Positions 1 to 6,174 are shown, counted from the stretch's first letter. The stretch is 16,292 nt of DNA from Candidatus Tayloriibacteriota bacterium (GCA_026395155.1 JAPLZG010000116.1:1-16292), one strand, 5' to 3'. The notes: generated by a model from the letters alone, not told the origin. Numbers and translations are program-made.

Positions 1-109
1 CATGAAGTCTATCTCTGTCACATTCTCTCAAATGTCTAAATGTTTGTCTTTTTTTCATACAATTCTATATTACAGAATTGCATTTCAAAAGAGAATTAAG
101 ATTGTGGCT
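1..109. other. Unassigned start of window
   Basis: No gene is assigned here. One plus-strand frame is open from base 1 to a stop at 37-39 and could be the last dozen codons of a gene outside the window, but it is too short to recognise. A second frame is open from an ATG at 2 but reads straight through the terminator stem at 110-152, so I do not call it. A small inverted repeat, CAATTCT/AGAATTG (60-66 and 74-80), is present. Confidence 0.3.
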
Positions 110-152
110 AAAAACAAGGGTGGTTCGCCTTAGGCGGACCACCCTTGTTTTT
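110..152. terminator. Bidirectional intrinsic terminator, 3' of yqeY
   Basis: The arms AAAAACAAGGGTGGT (110-124) and ACCACCCTTGTTTTT (138-152) are perfectly complementary. Inside them CGCC/GGCG closes on a 3-nt loop, with one mismatch. A runs on one side and T runs on the other let it work in both directions. It lies 8 bp beyond the yqeY stop codon and is the natural end of that minus-strand transcript; it may also end a plus-strand gene lying left of the window. Confidence 0.93.
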
Positions 153-159
153 ATATTGA

Positions 160-612
160 TTATTTTACTAAGCTCTCTATCACTTCTTTTACAATCATTC
201 CGTCAGCTTTTCCTTTCAAATCCTTCATTATTGTTCCCATAAATTGACCAAGTTTAGCTTTATCTATTTCACCAGCACCTGATATTTTTGTTTTTACAAA
301 AGTTTCTATTTCTTCTTTGCTCATAAGCTGGGGTAAAAGTGCTTCAAGAATTTTCATTTCGCTTTCTTCACTTTTTACCAAATCCATTCTTCCTCCTTTT
401 GTAAACTGATCTATAGAATCTTTTCTTTGCTTTATAAGTCTGCGAACAATATTTGTAGCATCTTCATCTGGAAGCTCATCTCCCACAACTTTTTTGGCAA
501 CTATTTCGTTCATAAAAGCAGATAAAATACCTCGAAGTACCATCAGACGAACTTCTTCCTTTTTAATCATTGCTTCTTTTATACCGTCTTTGATTTGTTT
601 ATGTAATGACAT
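160..612 (-). CDS. yqeY: GatB/YqeY domain protein
   Basis: A 150-residue protein that is a complete stand-alone YqeY domain. The family shares the helical tail domain of the GatB subunit of the amidotransferase that makes Gln-tRNA/Asn-tRNA, and is thought to act near tRNA or the amidotransferase; the exact reaction of stand-alone YqeY is not established. Recognisable blocks are the N-terminal MSLHKQIKDGIKEAM, the helix with LRGILSAFMNEI, the run of acidic helices ending in LEALLPQLMS, and the C-terminal GKADGMIVKEVIE. The reading frame is open to an ATG at 681, but that would put the promoter at 653-681 inside the gene. The ATG at 612 gives a family-typical N-terminus and lies about 34 nt after the predicted transcription start. 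No Shine-Dalgarno is visible. The gene is divergent from rmuC and ends 8 bp before a strong terminator. Confidence 0.9.
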   Translation of the reverse strand: MSLHKQIKDGIKEAMIKKEEVRLMVLRGILSAFMNEIVAKKVVGDELPDEDATNIVRRLIKQRKDSIDQFTKGGRMDLVKSEESEMKILEALLPQLMSKEEIETFVKTKISGAGEIDKAKLGQFMGTIMKDLKGKADGMIVKEVIESLVK

Positions 613-652
613 ATTTTTGAATGTTGAATAATGAATATCGAATAATAGAATA

Positions 653-681
653 ATAATATCACTATTTATTTTTTTTGTCAT
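653..681 (-). promoter_or_regulatory. Promoter of yqeY
   Basis: Read on the minus strand: ATGACA (681-676), a 17-nt spacer, then TATTAT (658-653) preceded by TG at -15/-14 (extended -10). The predicted start is near 646. It decides the start codon of yqeY in favour of 612. Confidence 0.6.
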
Positions 682-683
682 TT

Positions 684-870
684 GTCATTGCGAATATGCC
701 GTAGCAATCCATCCCATCTGTCATTCCACTGAAGAGTGAATCCATCAGTTAATAACCTAAACACTGGATTACCACGGAAGACTTCGCAATGACCGCTGTC
801 AAATTTAAAGTGAATTTGATTTATCAAAGCTGACAGAAAAAATGGATCCCCGCATTCGCGAGGATGACAG
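684..870. repeat. Cluster of REP-like dispersed repeats
   Basis: Four degenerate units of the GTCATTSC...GGAATCC type lie in alternating orientation: 684-710 (GTCATTGCGAAT...GCAATCC), 719-743 (TGTCATTCC...GTGAATCC), 766-793 (GGATTACC...GCAATGAC, inverted) and 843-870 (TGGATCCCCGC...GGATGACAG, inverted). The same families recur at 2071-2180 and 14029-14055. They are richer in GC than their surroundings, non-coding, and sit between the divergent yqeY and rmuC promoters. Such short palindromic repeats are known in many bacterial genomes; their function here is unknown. Confidence 0.75.
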
Positions 871-875
871 AGAAG

Positions 876-884
876 TGTTATAAT
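876..884 (+). promoter_or_regulatory. Extended -10 promoter of rmuC
   Basis: TGTTATAAT is a perfect extended -10 (TG, one base, TATAAT at 879-884). No good -35 is visible; that position falls in a REP-like unit. The predicted start seven bases downstream is base 891, the A of the rmuC ATG, so the mRNA would be leaderless. Confidence 0.65.
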
Positions 885-890
885 GTACCT

Positions 891-1964
891 ATGGAATCGA
901 CGACTTTAATTATTGTAATGTTTGTTATATTTTTTATCCTACTTGTAGGTCTTTCTCTTTTTGTGGTTGTTTTGTTGAAAAAGAATAGTAAAGATAATAA
1001 GGGGGAAGACGGTGTCGGGCTAAAGCTTATTCTAGAGCAGATAAATGAATTAAACAGAACGATGGATACTAAGATGACTGAGAATACAAGACATATGAAT
1101 GAGTCAGTGAAGAATCAATTTTCAGAATCAGCAAAACTTATAAAAGATGTTACACAAGGACTTACAAAGCTTGATGAGACAAATAAACAAGTTGTTTCTT
1201 TTGCAGATCAGCTCCAATCACTTCAAGATATCTTGAAAAATCCAAAACACCGCGGAATTTTAGGCGAATATTATTTGGAGACTTTACTTCAAAATGTTTT
1301 GGCTCCTACGCAATATAAAATGCAATATCCTTTTGCAAACGGTGAAATAGTTGATGCAGCGGTTTTTGTAAAAGATAAAATTATCCCGATTGATTCTAAG
1401 TTCTCTTTGGAAAATTATAATAAATTAAGTGTTGAACAAAATCCTCAAGAAAAAGAGAAGTTGGAAAAGGCATTTGTAAATGATTTGAAGCTTAGAATTC
1501 AAGAAACTTCAAAATATATCAGACCAAAAGAGGGGACAATGGATTTTGCTTTTATGTTTATTCCGCATGAAGCGATTTATTATGATTTACTGGTAAATAA
1601 AATCGGCGCAATAACAGAAGAAACTGACAACCTTATTCAACGCGCTGCAAACAAATATAAAGTTATTATTGTTTCTCCAACTTCTTTCTTGGCGTATTTG
1701 CAGACTGTTCTTCAGGGACTAAAGGCAATGCAGATAGAAGAATCAGCAAAAGAGATTCGTAAAAATGTTGAAGGTTTGCAAAAGCATTTAAAAACTTTTG
1801 AAGAATATCAAAGCAAACTTGGAAATGCTTTAACTACAACAGTAAATCATTTTAATAATTCAAATAAAGAGTTTAAAAAGATAGATAAAGACGTGGTGAG
1901 AATTACTGGAGTAGAATCTGACATTGAGCTTTTGGAGGTCTCTCGACCTGAGACGGAAGACTGA
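891..1964 (+). CDS. rmuC: RmuC family DNA recombination protein
   Basis: A 357-residue membrane-anchored RmuC. The family limits recombination between inverted repeats and is predicted to be a nuclease of the PD-(D/E)XK fold. Order of parts: one N-terminal transmembrane helix (about residues 6-30), a charged coiled coil (about 45-115), then the RmuC domain (about 118-325) with the family blocks RGILGEYYLETLL, VDAAVFVKDK and IPIDSKF; the spaced D and D-S-K fit the expected nuclease motif. The frame is open to an ATG at 864, but the TATAAT at 879-884 lies inside that extension, so ATG 891 is chosen; it gives an mRNA with no 5' leader. The stop codon lies inside the left arm of a long palindrome (1958-2023). 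The protein is somewhat shorter than proteobacterial RmuC, as is common in small genomes. Confidence 0.92.
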   Translation: MESTTLIIVMFVIFFILLVGLSLFVVVLLKKNSKDNKGEDGVGLKLILEQINELNRTMDTKMTENTRHMNESVKNQFSESAKLIKDVTQGLTKLDETNKQVVSFADQLQSLQDILKNPKHRGILGEYYLETLLQNVLAPTQYKMQYPFANGEIVDAAVFVKDKIIPIDSKFSLENYNKLSVEQNPQEKEKLEKAFVNDLKLRIQETSKYIRPKEGTMDFAFMFIPHEAIYYDLLVNKIGAITEETDNLIQRAANKYKVIIVSPTSFLAYLQTVLQGLKAMQIEESAKEIRKNVEGLQKHLKTFEEYQSKLGNALTTTVNHFNNSNKEFKKIDKDVVRITGVESDIELLEVSRPETED

Positions 1965-2023
1965 TTTTATCAAGGTGAGTCCTTTCTGGTAATTCTAAGG
2001 TCTCTCCTTGATAAAATCAGTCT
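1958..2023. repeat. 66-bp near-perfect palindrome spanning the rmuC stop
   Basis: AGACTGATTTTATCAAGG (1958-1975) is the exact reverse complement of 2006-2023 (18 bp). Pairing continues inward with GAG/CTC and CCTT/AAGG, broken by single T-T mismatches, to a short loop near 1985-1996. The rmuC stop codon TGA (1962-1964) is in the left arm. There is no T run after the right arm, so it is not a classical intrinsic terminator, though it could protect or process the 3' end of the mRNA. A second small inverted repeat (GTCTC/GAGAC, about 1938-1953) precedes it within the coding region. Confidence 0.9.
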
Positions 2024-2070
2024 GATATAATTGTTCTAATTGTTATAGATGTTGTATTTGTCTCTGCTCT

Positions 2071-2180
2071 GTCATTCCCGTGTAGACGGGAATCCAGTTC
2101 TGATTCTCTGGGATCCCCGCATCCGCGAGGATGACAGAAGGAATGGATTGCCACGTCGGCAGACCTCCTCGCAAAGACAG
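2071..2180. repeat. Second cluster of REP-like repeats
   Basis: Three units: 2071-2097 is a palindrome (GTCATTCCCGTGTAGACGGG...), 2110-2137 (GGGATCCCCGCATCCGCGAG...) closely matches the unit at 843-870, and 2145-2180 (GGATTGCCACG...CGCAAAGACAG) is the inverted GTCATTGCGAG type related to 684-710. A 65-codon reading frame from 2049 crosses these repeats and is not a gene; its amino-acid string is the usual false translation of this repeat type. Confidence 0.8.
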
Positions 2181-2192
2181 AAAATTGATTTT

Positions 2193-2297
2193 ACCCCAGC
2201 ACCTTTTTTGCAGAATAATTATTTTTTTACTATATCTTGTCTGTAATGAAAATATTTATTTGGTATATTTCTATACAAAGTGAAAAAGGTGAGGGGT
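2193..2297. mobile_element. MITE-like element, copy 1 (105 bp)
   Basis: The element has imperfect terminal inverted repeats: left ACCCCAGCACCTTTTTTG, right GTGAAAAAGGTGAGGGGT. A second copy of almost the same length lies inverted at 10107-10212. Aligned to its reverse complement, the copies share ACCCC, CACCTTTTT, ATAAT, AAATATTTAT and AAGTGAAAAAGGT at matching distances, while the middle has diverged. No coding capacity. Terminal repeats plus two copies in opposite orientation suggest a non-autonomous mobile element, but a conserved untranslated element is also possible. Target duplications are not clear. Confidence 0.6.
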
Positions 2298-2354
2298 TAA
2301 TATTTGCAAATCACAAAAATTATTGATTACAAAATTTGTGTGAGCAAATATTAA
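2297..2354. repeat. Inverted repeat beside MITE-like copy 1
   Basis: TTAATATTTGC (2297-2307) is the exact reverse complement of GCAAATATTAA (2344-2354), with CACAAA/TTTGTG pairing inside. The right arm adjoins the T run of the minus-strand terminator. As RNA it could fold to a stem of about 17 pairs. It overlaps the last codons of the minus-strand small ORF. Confidence 0.65.
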
Positions 2355-2502
2355 AAAAACCACGCAGTCGCCGGAGCGAGTGCGTGGTAAACAACCAAAT
2401 GTAAGCTTCAGCAATCCAGATAATCAAAAGCATAATCCCCAAGATAATCCGACCGATTACACCTGGATTATGTTTGCCTCGTGGGTGGTTACGGTTTTTC
2501 AT
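2320..2502 (-). CDS. Small single-pass membrane protein, 60 aa
   Basis: Not recognised as a known family. The chosen start is the ATG at 2502, preceded by an AAGGA ribosome site about nine bases upstream; an ATG at 2520, six codons earlier, overlaps the stop of the preceding small gene by ATGA and is an alternative. The protein has a basic, His/Asn/Gly-rich head (MKNRNHPRGKHNPG) followed by a strongly hydrophobic helix (GRIILGIMLLIIWIAEAYIW), so it should sit in the membrane with the basic end in the cytoplasm. The last about 20 codons (from TTHSLRRLR) are the translated terminator hairpin and the sequence beyond it. If the terminator works, most transcripts would have no stop codon. The functional product may therefore end near the hydrophobic helix, or the gene may be decaying at its 3' end. 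Confidence 0.55.
   Translation of the reverse strand: MKNRNHPRGKHNPGVIGRIILGIMLLIIWIAEAYIWLFTTHSLRRLRGFFNICSHKFCNQ
2353..2387 (-). terminator. Intrinsic terminator of the small-protein operon
   Basis: On the minus strand CCACGCA (2387-2381) pairs with TGCGTGG (2366-2360); TCGC/GCGA pair inside across one C-C mismatch, with a 4-nt loop. Seven Ts follow (2359-2353). This is a textbook terminator, but it lies upstream of the stop codon of the second small ORF (stop at 2322-2320). Confidence 0.9.
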
Positions 2503-2516
2503 CGTCTGTTTTCCTT

Positions 2517-2645
2517 TCATTTTACGAAGATTATGCTGGTTGCGTGCCGGGAAGTCGACGAAGCATTCTTGAAGAACGCTTGATCAACAGCAATCGCACC
2601 GGTAAAAATGATTGCGATGATGATGAGACCTTCGATAAATGTCAT
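2517..2645 (-). CDS. Small hydrophobic protein, 42 aa
   Basis: An unannotated-size gene supported by signals rather than homology. A clear AGGAG ribosome site (2660-2656) precedes it, and a consensus promoter lies further upstream. Start codons GTG (2648) and ATG (2645) are adjacent and in frame; AGGAG is 7 nt from GTG and 10 nt from ATG, so either may be used. The product begins MTFIEGLIIIAIIFTGAIAV, a single hydrophobic helix resembling a membrane anchor or signal segment, followed by a short polar tail (about residues 21-42). Its TGA overlaps the ATG at 2520 of the next frame (ATGA), a mark of translational coupling. Function unknown; with the next gene it forms a two-gene small membrane-protein operon divergent from leuS. 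Confidence 0.6.
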   Translation of the reverse strand: MTFIEGLIIIAIIFTGAIAVDQAFFKNASSTSRHATSIIFVK

Positions 2646-2655
2646 CACTGTCTTT

Positions 2656-2660
2656 CTCCT
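2656..2660 (-). promoter_or_regulatory. Shine-Dalgarno AGGAG of the 42-aa gene
   Basis: AGGAG on the minus strand, 7-10 nt before GTG/ATG. Notable because most other genes in this window show no such site; it is the main evidence that the small ORF is translated. Confidence 0.65.
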
Positions 2661-2711
2661 ATAGAATTTGATGTACTAAGTCAAACAAAATGTCTGACCT
2701 TCCTACTATCA

Positions 2712-2740
2712 ATGATAGCATATTCTAATATTATTGTCAA
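2712..2740 (-). promoter_or_regulatory. Promoter of the small-protein operon
   Basis: Minus strand: TTGACA (2740-2735), a 17-nt spacer, TATCAT (2717-2712). Perfect -35 and a -10 close to consensus. The predicted start is near 2705, giving a leader of about 60 nt. It is back-to-back with the leuS promoter; the two -35 boxes are only 4 bp apart. Confidence 0.75.
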
Positions 2741-2744
2741 GTAT

Positions 2745-2772
2745 TTGAAAAAGCTTTCTTTTACTGTATTAT
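2745..2772 (+). promoter_or_regulatory. Promoter of leuS
   Basis: TTGAAA (2745-2750), a 16-nt spacer, TATTAT (2767-2772). Seven bases after the -10 is 2779, the A of the leuS ATG, so the transcript would be leaderless. This argues against the TTG at 2773 as the start codon. Confidence 0.65.
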
Positions 2773-2778
2773 TTGGTA

Positions 2779-5700
2779 ATGAAATCAAATAAGCAAAAAG
2801 GTAGTGAATATAATCATTTGATTATAGAGCCAAAATGGCAAAAGTATTGGAGTACAAAAAAACTATTTAAGACTGGAGAAAATTCACCCGAGAAAATTTT
2901 GACTGATGGAAAATCAAAGATTTTCCGGGCATTAGATAAAAAGTCTAATGCGTCAGTCAAAACTTTAGCGGGTAAGCCGAAGTCTTACGTTCTTGATATG
3001 TTTCCGTATCCATCTGGTGACGGACTTCACGTTGGGCACCCACGAGGATATATTGCGACAGACGTCTATTCAAGATTTAAAAGAATGAATGGTTTTAATG
3101 TTCTTCACCCAATGGGTTGGGATGCTTTTGGTTTGCCTGCAGAAAATTATGCGATTGCAAATAAAATCAGTCCTGATGTTGCGATGAAGAAAAATGTAAA
3201 GAGATTTAAAAAACAGCTTTCAATAATTGGACTTTCTTATGATTGGGATAGAGAAATAGATACGACGGATCCAAAATATTATAAATGGACACAGTGGATT
3301 TTTTTGCAGTTATTAAAAAAAGGTTTAGCATCTTGTAAAACTGGTCTTGCAAATGAAGATGTTGAAGGTGGAAAATGTGAAAGATGTGGAACTGTTGTAG
3401 AAAAAAAGCCAATGAGACAATGGGTTTTGAAAATTCGTGAATATGCCGATAGACTTCTTTATGATCTAGATGCATTGAAATGGCCTGAGCATATTAAAGA
3501 GTTACAGAAAAACTGGATTGGGCGTTCGGAAGGTGCAGAACTTTGGTTTAATATTGTAAATTCTCCAGAAAAAATTTATGTATTTACAACTCGTCCCGAT
3601 ACTTTATACGGTGTCACTTATGTTGTTCTTGCGCCAGAATCAGCAGAAAGATTAATGATTCAAGATTCTGGAATTAAGAATCAAATTAAAAATATTGAAG
3701 AAGTTAATAAATACATTAAAGAAGCGAAAAATAAGTCGGAGATAGAAAGAACTTCCGATACAAAAGAAAAGACCGGAGTTGAGCTAAAAGGTGTCATTGT
3801 AAAACATCCAATAACAAAAGAAATTATCCCTGTATTTATTTCAGATTATGTTTTGGGACATTATGGTACTGGTGCAGTGATGGCTGTCCCTGCACATGAT
3901 GATCGTGATTATGCTTTTGCTAAAAAATATGGATTACCTATAAAAGAAGTCGTACTTCCAATAAGAATTGATAAAAGAAATCCACCACGAGAAGGAAAAG
4001 AAAAAATTGAAAGAGAGAATGTGCAAGTTGTTGTTCGTAATCCAAAAAATAATAAAATACTTTGCTTAAAATGGAAGAAACACGATTGGAGAACTTTTCC
4101 AATGGGTGGAACTGATGGAGAAGATATTTTAGAAGCAGCAGAGAGAGAAGTTTTAGAAGAAACAGGATATAAAAATTTAACGAATGGAAAAATTCTTGGG
4201 GCGCCAGTGAAAGCTGAATATTTTGCCGCACATAAAGATGTGAATAGGGTTTCTTATACAAGCCTTGTTTCTTTTGATTTGGTAAATGAGGAAAGAGATC
4301 CTATTTCTAAAGAAGAGGAAGAACAAGCAGATATTTTCTGGGCAGATCTGAAGACTCTTACTACAGAGTTTATGACTCATGCTGAAATGGATATTTGGCT
4401 TGAAAGGATGGCAGGGAGAATTGCGTACTGTGAATCTGGCGAGATGATAAATTCAGGACAATTTGCTGGTATGGATAGTGCAGAAGCAAAGAAGAAAATT
4501 ACGGAACATGCTGGCGGAAAAATGGTTACAACTTACAAACTTCAAGATTGGGTTTTTTCAAGACAAAGATATTGGGGGGAACCAATTCCTGTTGTCCATT
4601 GTGAAGACTGTGCTTTAGAGGAGTATAGAAGCGAAGCTAAAGTCTCCTTAAATTTTTATTATGGAGATGTGTGGAATGCTTTACTTAATGGTACAAAGAC
4701 TTTAGAAACTAGAGCTCTCAATCCAGAAGAGAAGAATAGATATTTTGGAGATGTAAAAGTTGGAGATATTGTAAATTTTTCGTATCGTGATAAAAAGAGT
4801 AAAAAATTAAAGGAAGAAAGATTGTTTAGAGTAAAAACTAGAAAAATATATAAGAGTTTGAATGAACTTTTTGAAGATAAAATTGCTCTATCTAAATTGA
4901 ATAAGAAAAATTATAAAAGTATTGTTGAATTAGAAAAAGCTTATTCCGTGTATGGAGAAGAGAATTTTGTAAAAATAAAGAAGAATGGACTTATTGCTTG
5001 GGATGTAGAACCAGTAACTATAGTTGTCCCTGTTCCTGAAAAAGATTTGCCAGTTAAATTACCGAAAGTTAAATTTTATGAACCTACAGGTACTGGAGAA
5101 TCTCCTCTTGCAGGTATAGAAAAATGGGTAAATACAAAATGTCCAAAATGTGGTGGAAAAGCTAAAAGAGAGACAAATACAATGCCTCAATGGGCGGGTT
5201 CTTCTTGGTATTATTTAAGATTCATTGATCCAAAAAATTCGAAGGCTTTGGTTGATAAAAATAAAGAAAAATATTGGCTTGGTTCGCCGAATCCGGGTGA
5301 AGGAGGCGGGGTTGATATGTATGTTGGAGGTGCTGAACACGCTACAAGACACTTAGTTTATGCAAGATTTTGGCATAAGTTTCTTTTTGATATAGGTGTT
5401 GTTAATTATTCTGAACCATTTAGACAATTAAAAAATCAGGGAATGATACTCGGTGCAGATAATAGAAAAATGTCTAAGAGATGGGGGAATGTTGTAAATC
5501 CAGATGAAGTTGTAAAAAATGTTGGTGCAGATACCTTAAGAGTTTACGAATCTTTTATGGGACCATTTGAACAGGAGATTGCTTGGAGTACAGATAGTAT
5601 GGTTGGATCTAGAAGATTCTTGGAAAAGGTTTGGAAATTGCAAAATAAAGTTGCTAAGAATTTTTCTGATAGTGACGAAATAGTCTCTGTTCTTCATAAA

Positions 5701-6159
5701 ACAATTAAAAAAGTAGGGGAAGATATTGAAAGCTTCAACAATAATACTGCAATTTCTTCGATGATGATTTTGACGAATCTTTTGGAGACTCAAGAAAAAA
5801 TAAGCACGGAAACTTATTTGAATTTTGTAAAAATTCTTTCACCTTTTGCTCCTCATATGTGTGAAGAAATCTGGTCAATTTTTGGCAATACTTCAACCAA
5901 GTCCAAGACAGGTAAAAAAAGTCTTGTTTTTGAAGTATGGCCAAAATATGATGAAAATAAACTAAAATCTTCAAAGGTAAAAATTGCTATTCAAATAAAT
6001 GGTAAACTCAGGGCAACAGTTGATGTCCCTTTTGATTCTTTACAAGATACTGTAGAAAAGGAAGCTAAGGGAAATCCTGAAGTAGTCAAGTGGCTTTCTG
6101 ATCAGAAAATAATCAAGATAATCTTCGTAAAAAACAAGATACTTAATTTTGTTTTGTAG
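2779..6159 (+). CDS. leuS: Leucyl-tRNA synthetase with NUDIX and ASCH insertions
   Basis: This class I synthetase charges tRNA-Leu with leucine using ATP. At 1126 residues it is roughly 250-300 longer than a usual bacterial LeuRS. In order: an extra segment of about 30 residues before the catalytic start (about 36-66); the HIGH motif as HVGH (84-87) in PYPSGDGLHVGHPRGY; zinc module 1, reduced to SCKT...CERC (about 186-203); editing domain with TTRPDTLYG (270-278) and GTGAVMAVPAHDDRDYAFA, so editing residues look intact; a NUDIX domain (about 393-546); return to LeuRS at INSGQFAGMD; SRQRYWGEPIPVVHCEDC; an ASCH-like domain (about 615-747); VPVPEKDLPVKLP; CPKCGG; KMSKR (897-901); the anticodon-binding helices; and the C-terminal tail domain. 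Both insertions fall at domain edges or loops, so the enzyme is expected to be active. ATG 2779 is chosen because a -10 box lies exactly seven bases upstream. The gene stands alone, divergent from the small-protein operon. Confidence 0.97.
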   Translation: MKSNKQKGSEYNHLIIEPKWQKYWSTKKLFKTGENSPEKILTDGKSKIFRALDKKSNASVKTLAGKPKSYVLDMFPYPSGDGLHVGHPRGYIATDVYSRFKRMNGFNVLHPMGWDAFGLPAENYAIANKISPDVAMKKNVKRFKKQLSIIGLSYDWDREIDTTDPKYYKWTQWIFLQLLKKGLASCKTGLANEDVEGGKCERCGTVVEKKPMRQWVLKIREYADRLLYDLDALKWPEHIKELQKNWIGRSEGAELWFNIVNSPEKIYVFTTRPDTLYGVTYVVLAPESAERLMIQDSGIKNQIKNIEEVNKYIKEAKNKSEIERTSDTKEKTGVELKGVIVKHPITKEIIPVFISDYVLGHYGTGAVMAVPAHDDRDYAFAKKYGLPIKEVVLPIRIDKRNPPREGKEKIERENVQVVVRNPKNNKILCLKWKKHDWRTFPMGGTDGEDILEAAEREVLEETGYKNLTNGKILGAPVKAEYFAAHKDVNRVSYTSLVSFDLVNEERDPISKEEEEQADIFWADLKTLTTEFMTHAEMDIWLERMAGRIAYCESGEMINSGQFAGMDSAEAKKKITEHAGGKMVTTYKLQDWVFSRQRYWGEPIPVVHCEDCALEEYRSEAKVSLNFYYGDVWNALLNGTKTLETRALNPEEKNRYFGDVKVGDIVNFSYRDKKSKKLKEERLFRVKTRKIYKSLNELFEDKIALSKLNKKNYKSIVELEKAYSVYGEENFVKIKKNGLIAWDVEPVTIVVPVPEKDLPVKLPKVKFYEPTGTGESPLAGIEKWVNTKCPKCGGKAKRETNTMPQWAGSSWYYLRFIDPKNSKALVDKNKEKYWLGSPNPGEGGGVDMYVGGAEHATRHLVYARFWHKFLFDIGVVNYSEPFRQLKNQGMILGADNRKMSKRWGNVVNPDEVVKNVGADTLRVYESFMGPFEQEIAWSTDSMVGSRRFLEKVWKLQNKVAKNFSDSDEIVSVLHKTIKKVGEDIESFNNNTAISSMMILTNLLETQEKISTETYLNFVKILSPFAPHMCEEIWSIFGNTSTKSKTGKKSLVFEVWPKYDENKLKSSKVKIAIQINGKLRATVDVPFDSLQDTVEKEAKGNPEVVKWLSDQKIIKIIFVKNKILNFVL
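3955..4416 (+). other. NUDIX hydrolase domain inserted in LeuRS
   Basis: This segment of leuS encodes VQVVVRNPKNNKILCLKW, then FPMGGTDGED...AAEREVLEETGY. It matches the NUDIX box (G-x5-E-x7-R-E-U-x-E-E-x-G-U) with the REVLEETGY half perfect and the E eight residues before R present; the glycine spacing is one residue short. Later come a strand with YTSLVSFDLVNEERD and an EEEQADIFWADLKTL closing motif, as in full NUDIX folds. It replaces the short link between the end of the editing domain (after GLPI) and the LeuRS segment INSGQFAG. Metal-binding glutamates are present, so catalysis on a nucleoside diphosphate compound is possible; the substrate is unknown. Confidence 0.85.
4621..5016 (+). 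other. ASCH-like domain inserted in LeuRS zinc ribbon 2
   Basis: Encoded residues beginning about at VSLNFYYGDVWNALLNGTKT, with LETRALNPEEKN, VKVGDIVNFSYRDKKSKK and a C-terminal YGEENFVKIKKNGLIAW. This resembles the ASCH fold, a PUA-like beta barrel associated with RNA binding: short helix, a KTLETR strand, then a VGD turn and a long strand. It lies exactly between the two CxxC pairs (HCEDC and CPKCGG) of the second zinc ribbon, whose four cysteines remain. ASCH is assigned by eye from pattern; sequence identity is weak. Confidence 0.6.
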
Positions 6160-6174
6160 TTGTCAATCCCACTG

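Noticed and set aside
864..890. Nine-codon N-terminal extension of RmuC from ATG 864
   Set aside because: A perfect extended -10 box lies inside the extension; translation from ATG 891 gives a normal membrane anchor.
684..2180. CRISPR array
   Set aside because: The repeat units differ in length and orientation, lack regular spacers and are imperfect palindromes of REP type; no cas genes in the window.
2049..2246. 65-codon plus-strand ORF after rmuC
   Set aside because: It translates REP-like repeats and the left end of the MITE-like element; no start signals and no protein-like composition.
2380..2792. Plus-strand ORFs of 67 and 103 codons before leuS
   Set aside because: They lie antisense to the two small minus-strand genes, which have promoter, ribosome site and terminator; the plus-strand frames have none of these and the second runs over the leuS start.
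3955..5016. Inteins in LeuRS
   Set aside because: The extra segments have no splice-junction residues (Cys/Ser start, HN end) and match NUDIX and ASCH-like folds, so they are domain insertions that stay in the mature protein.
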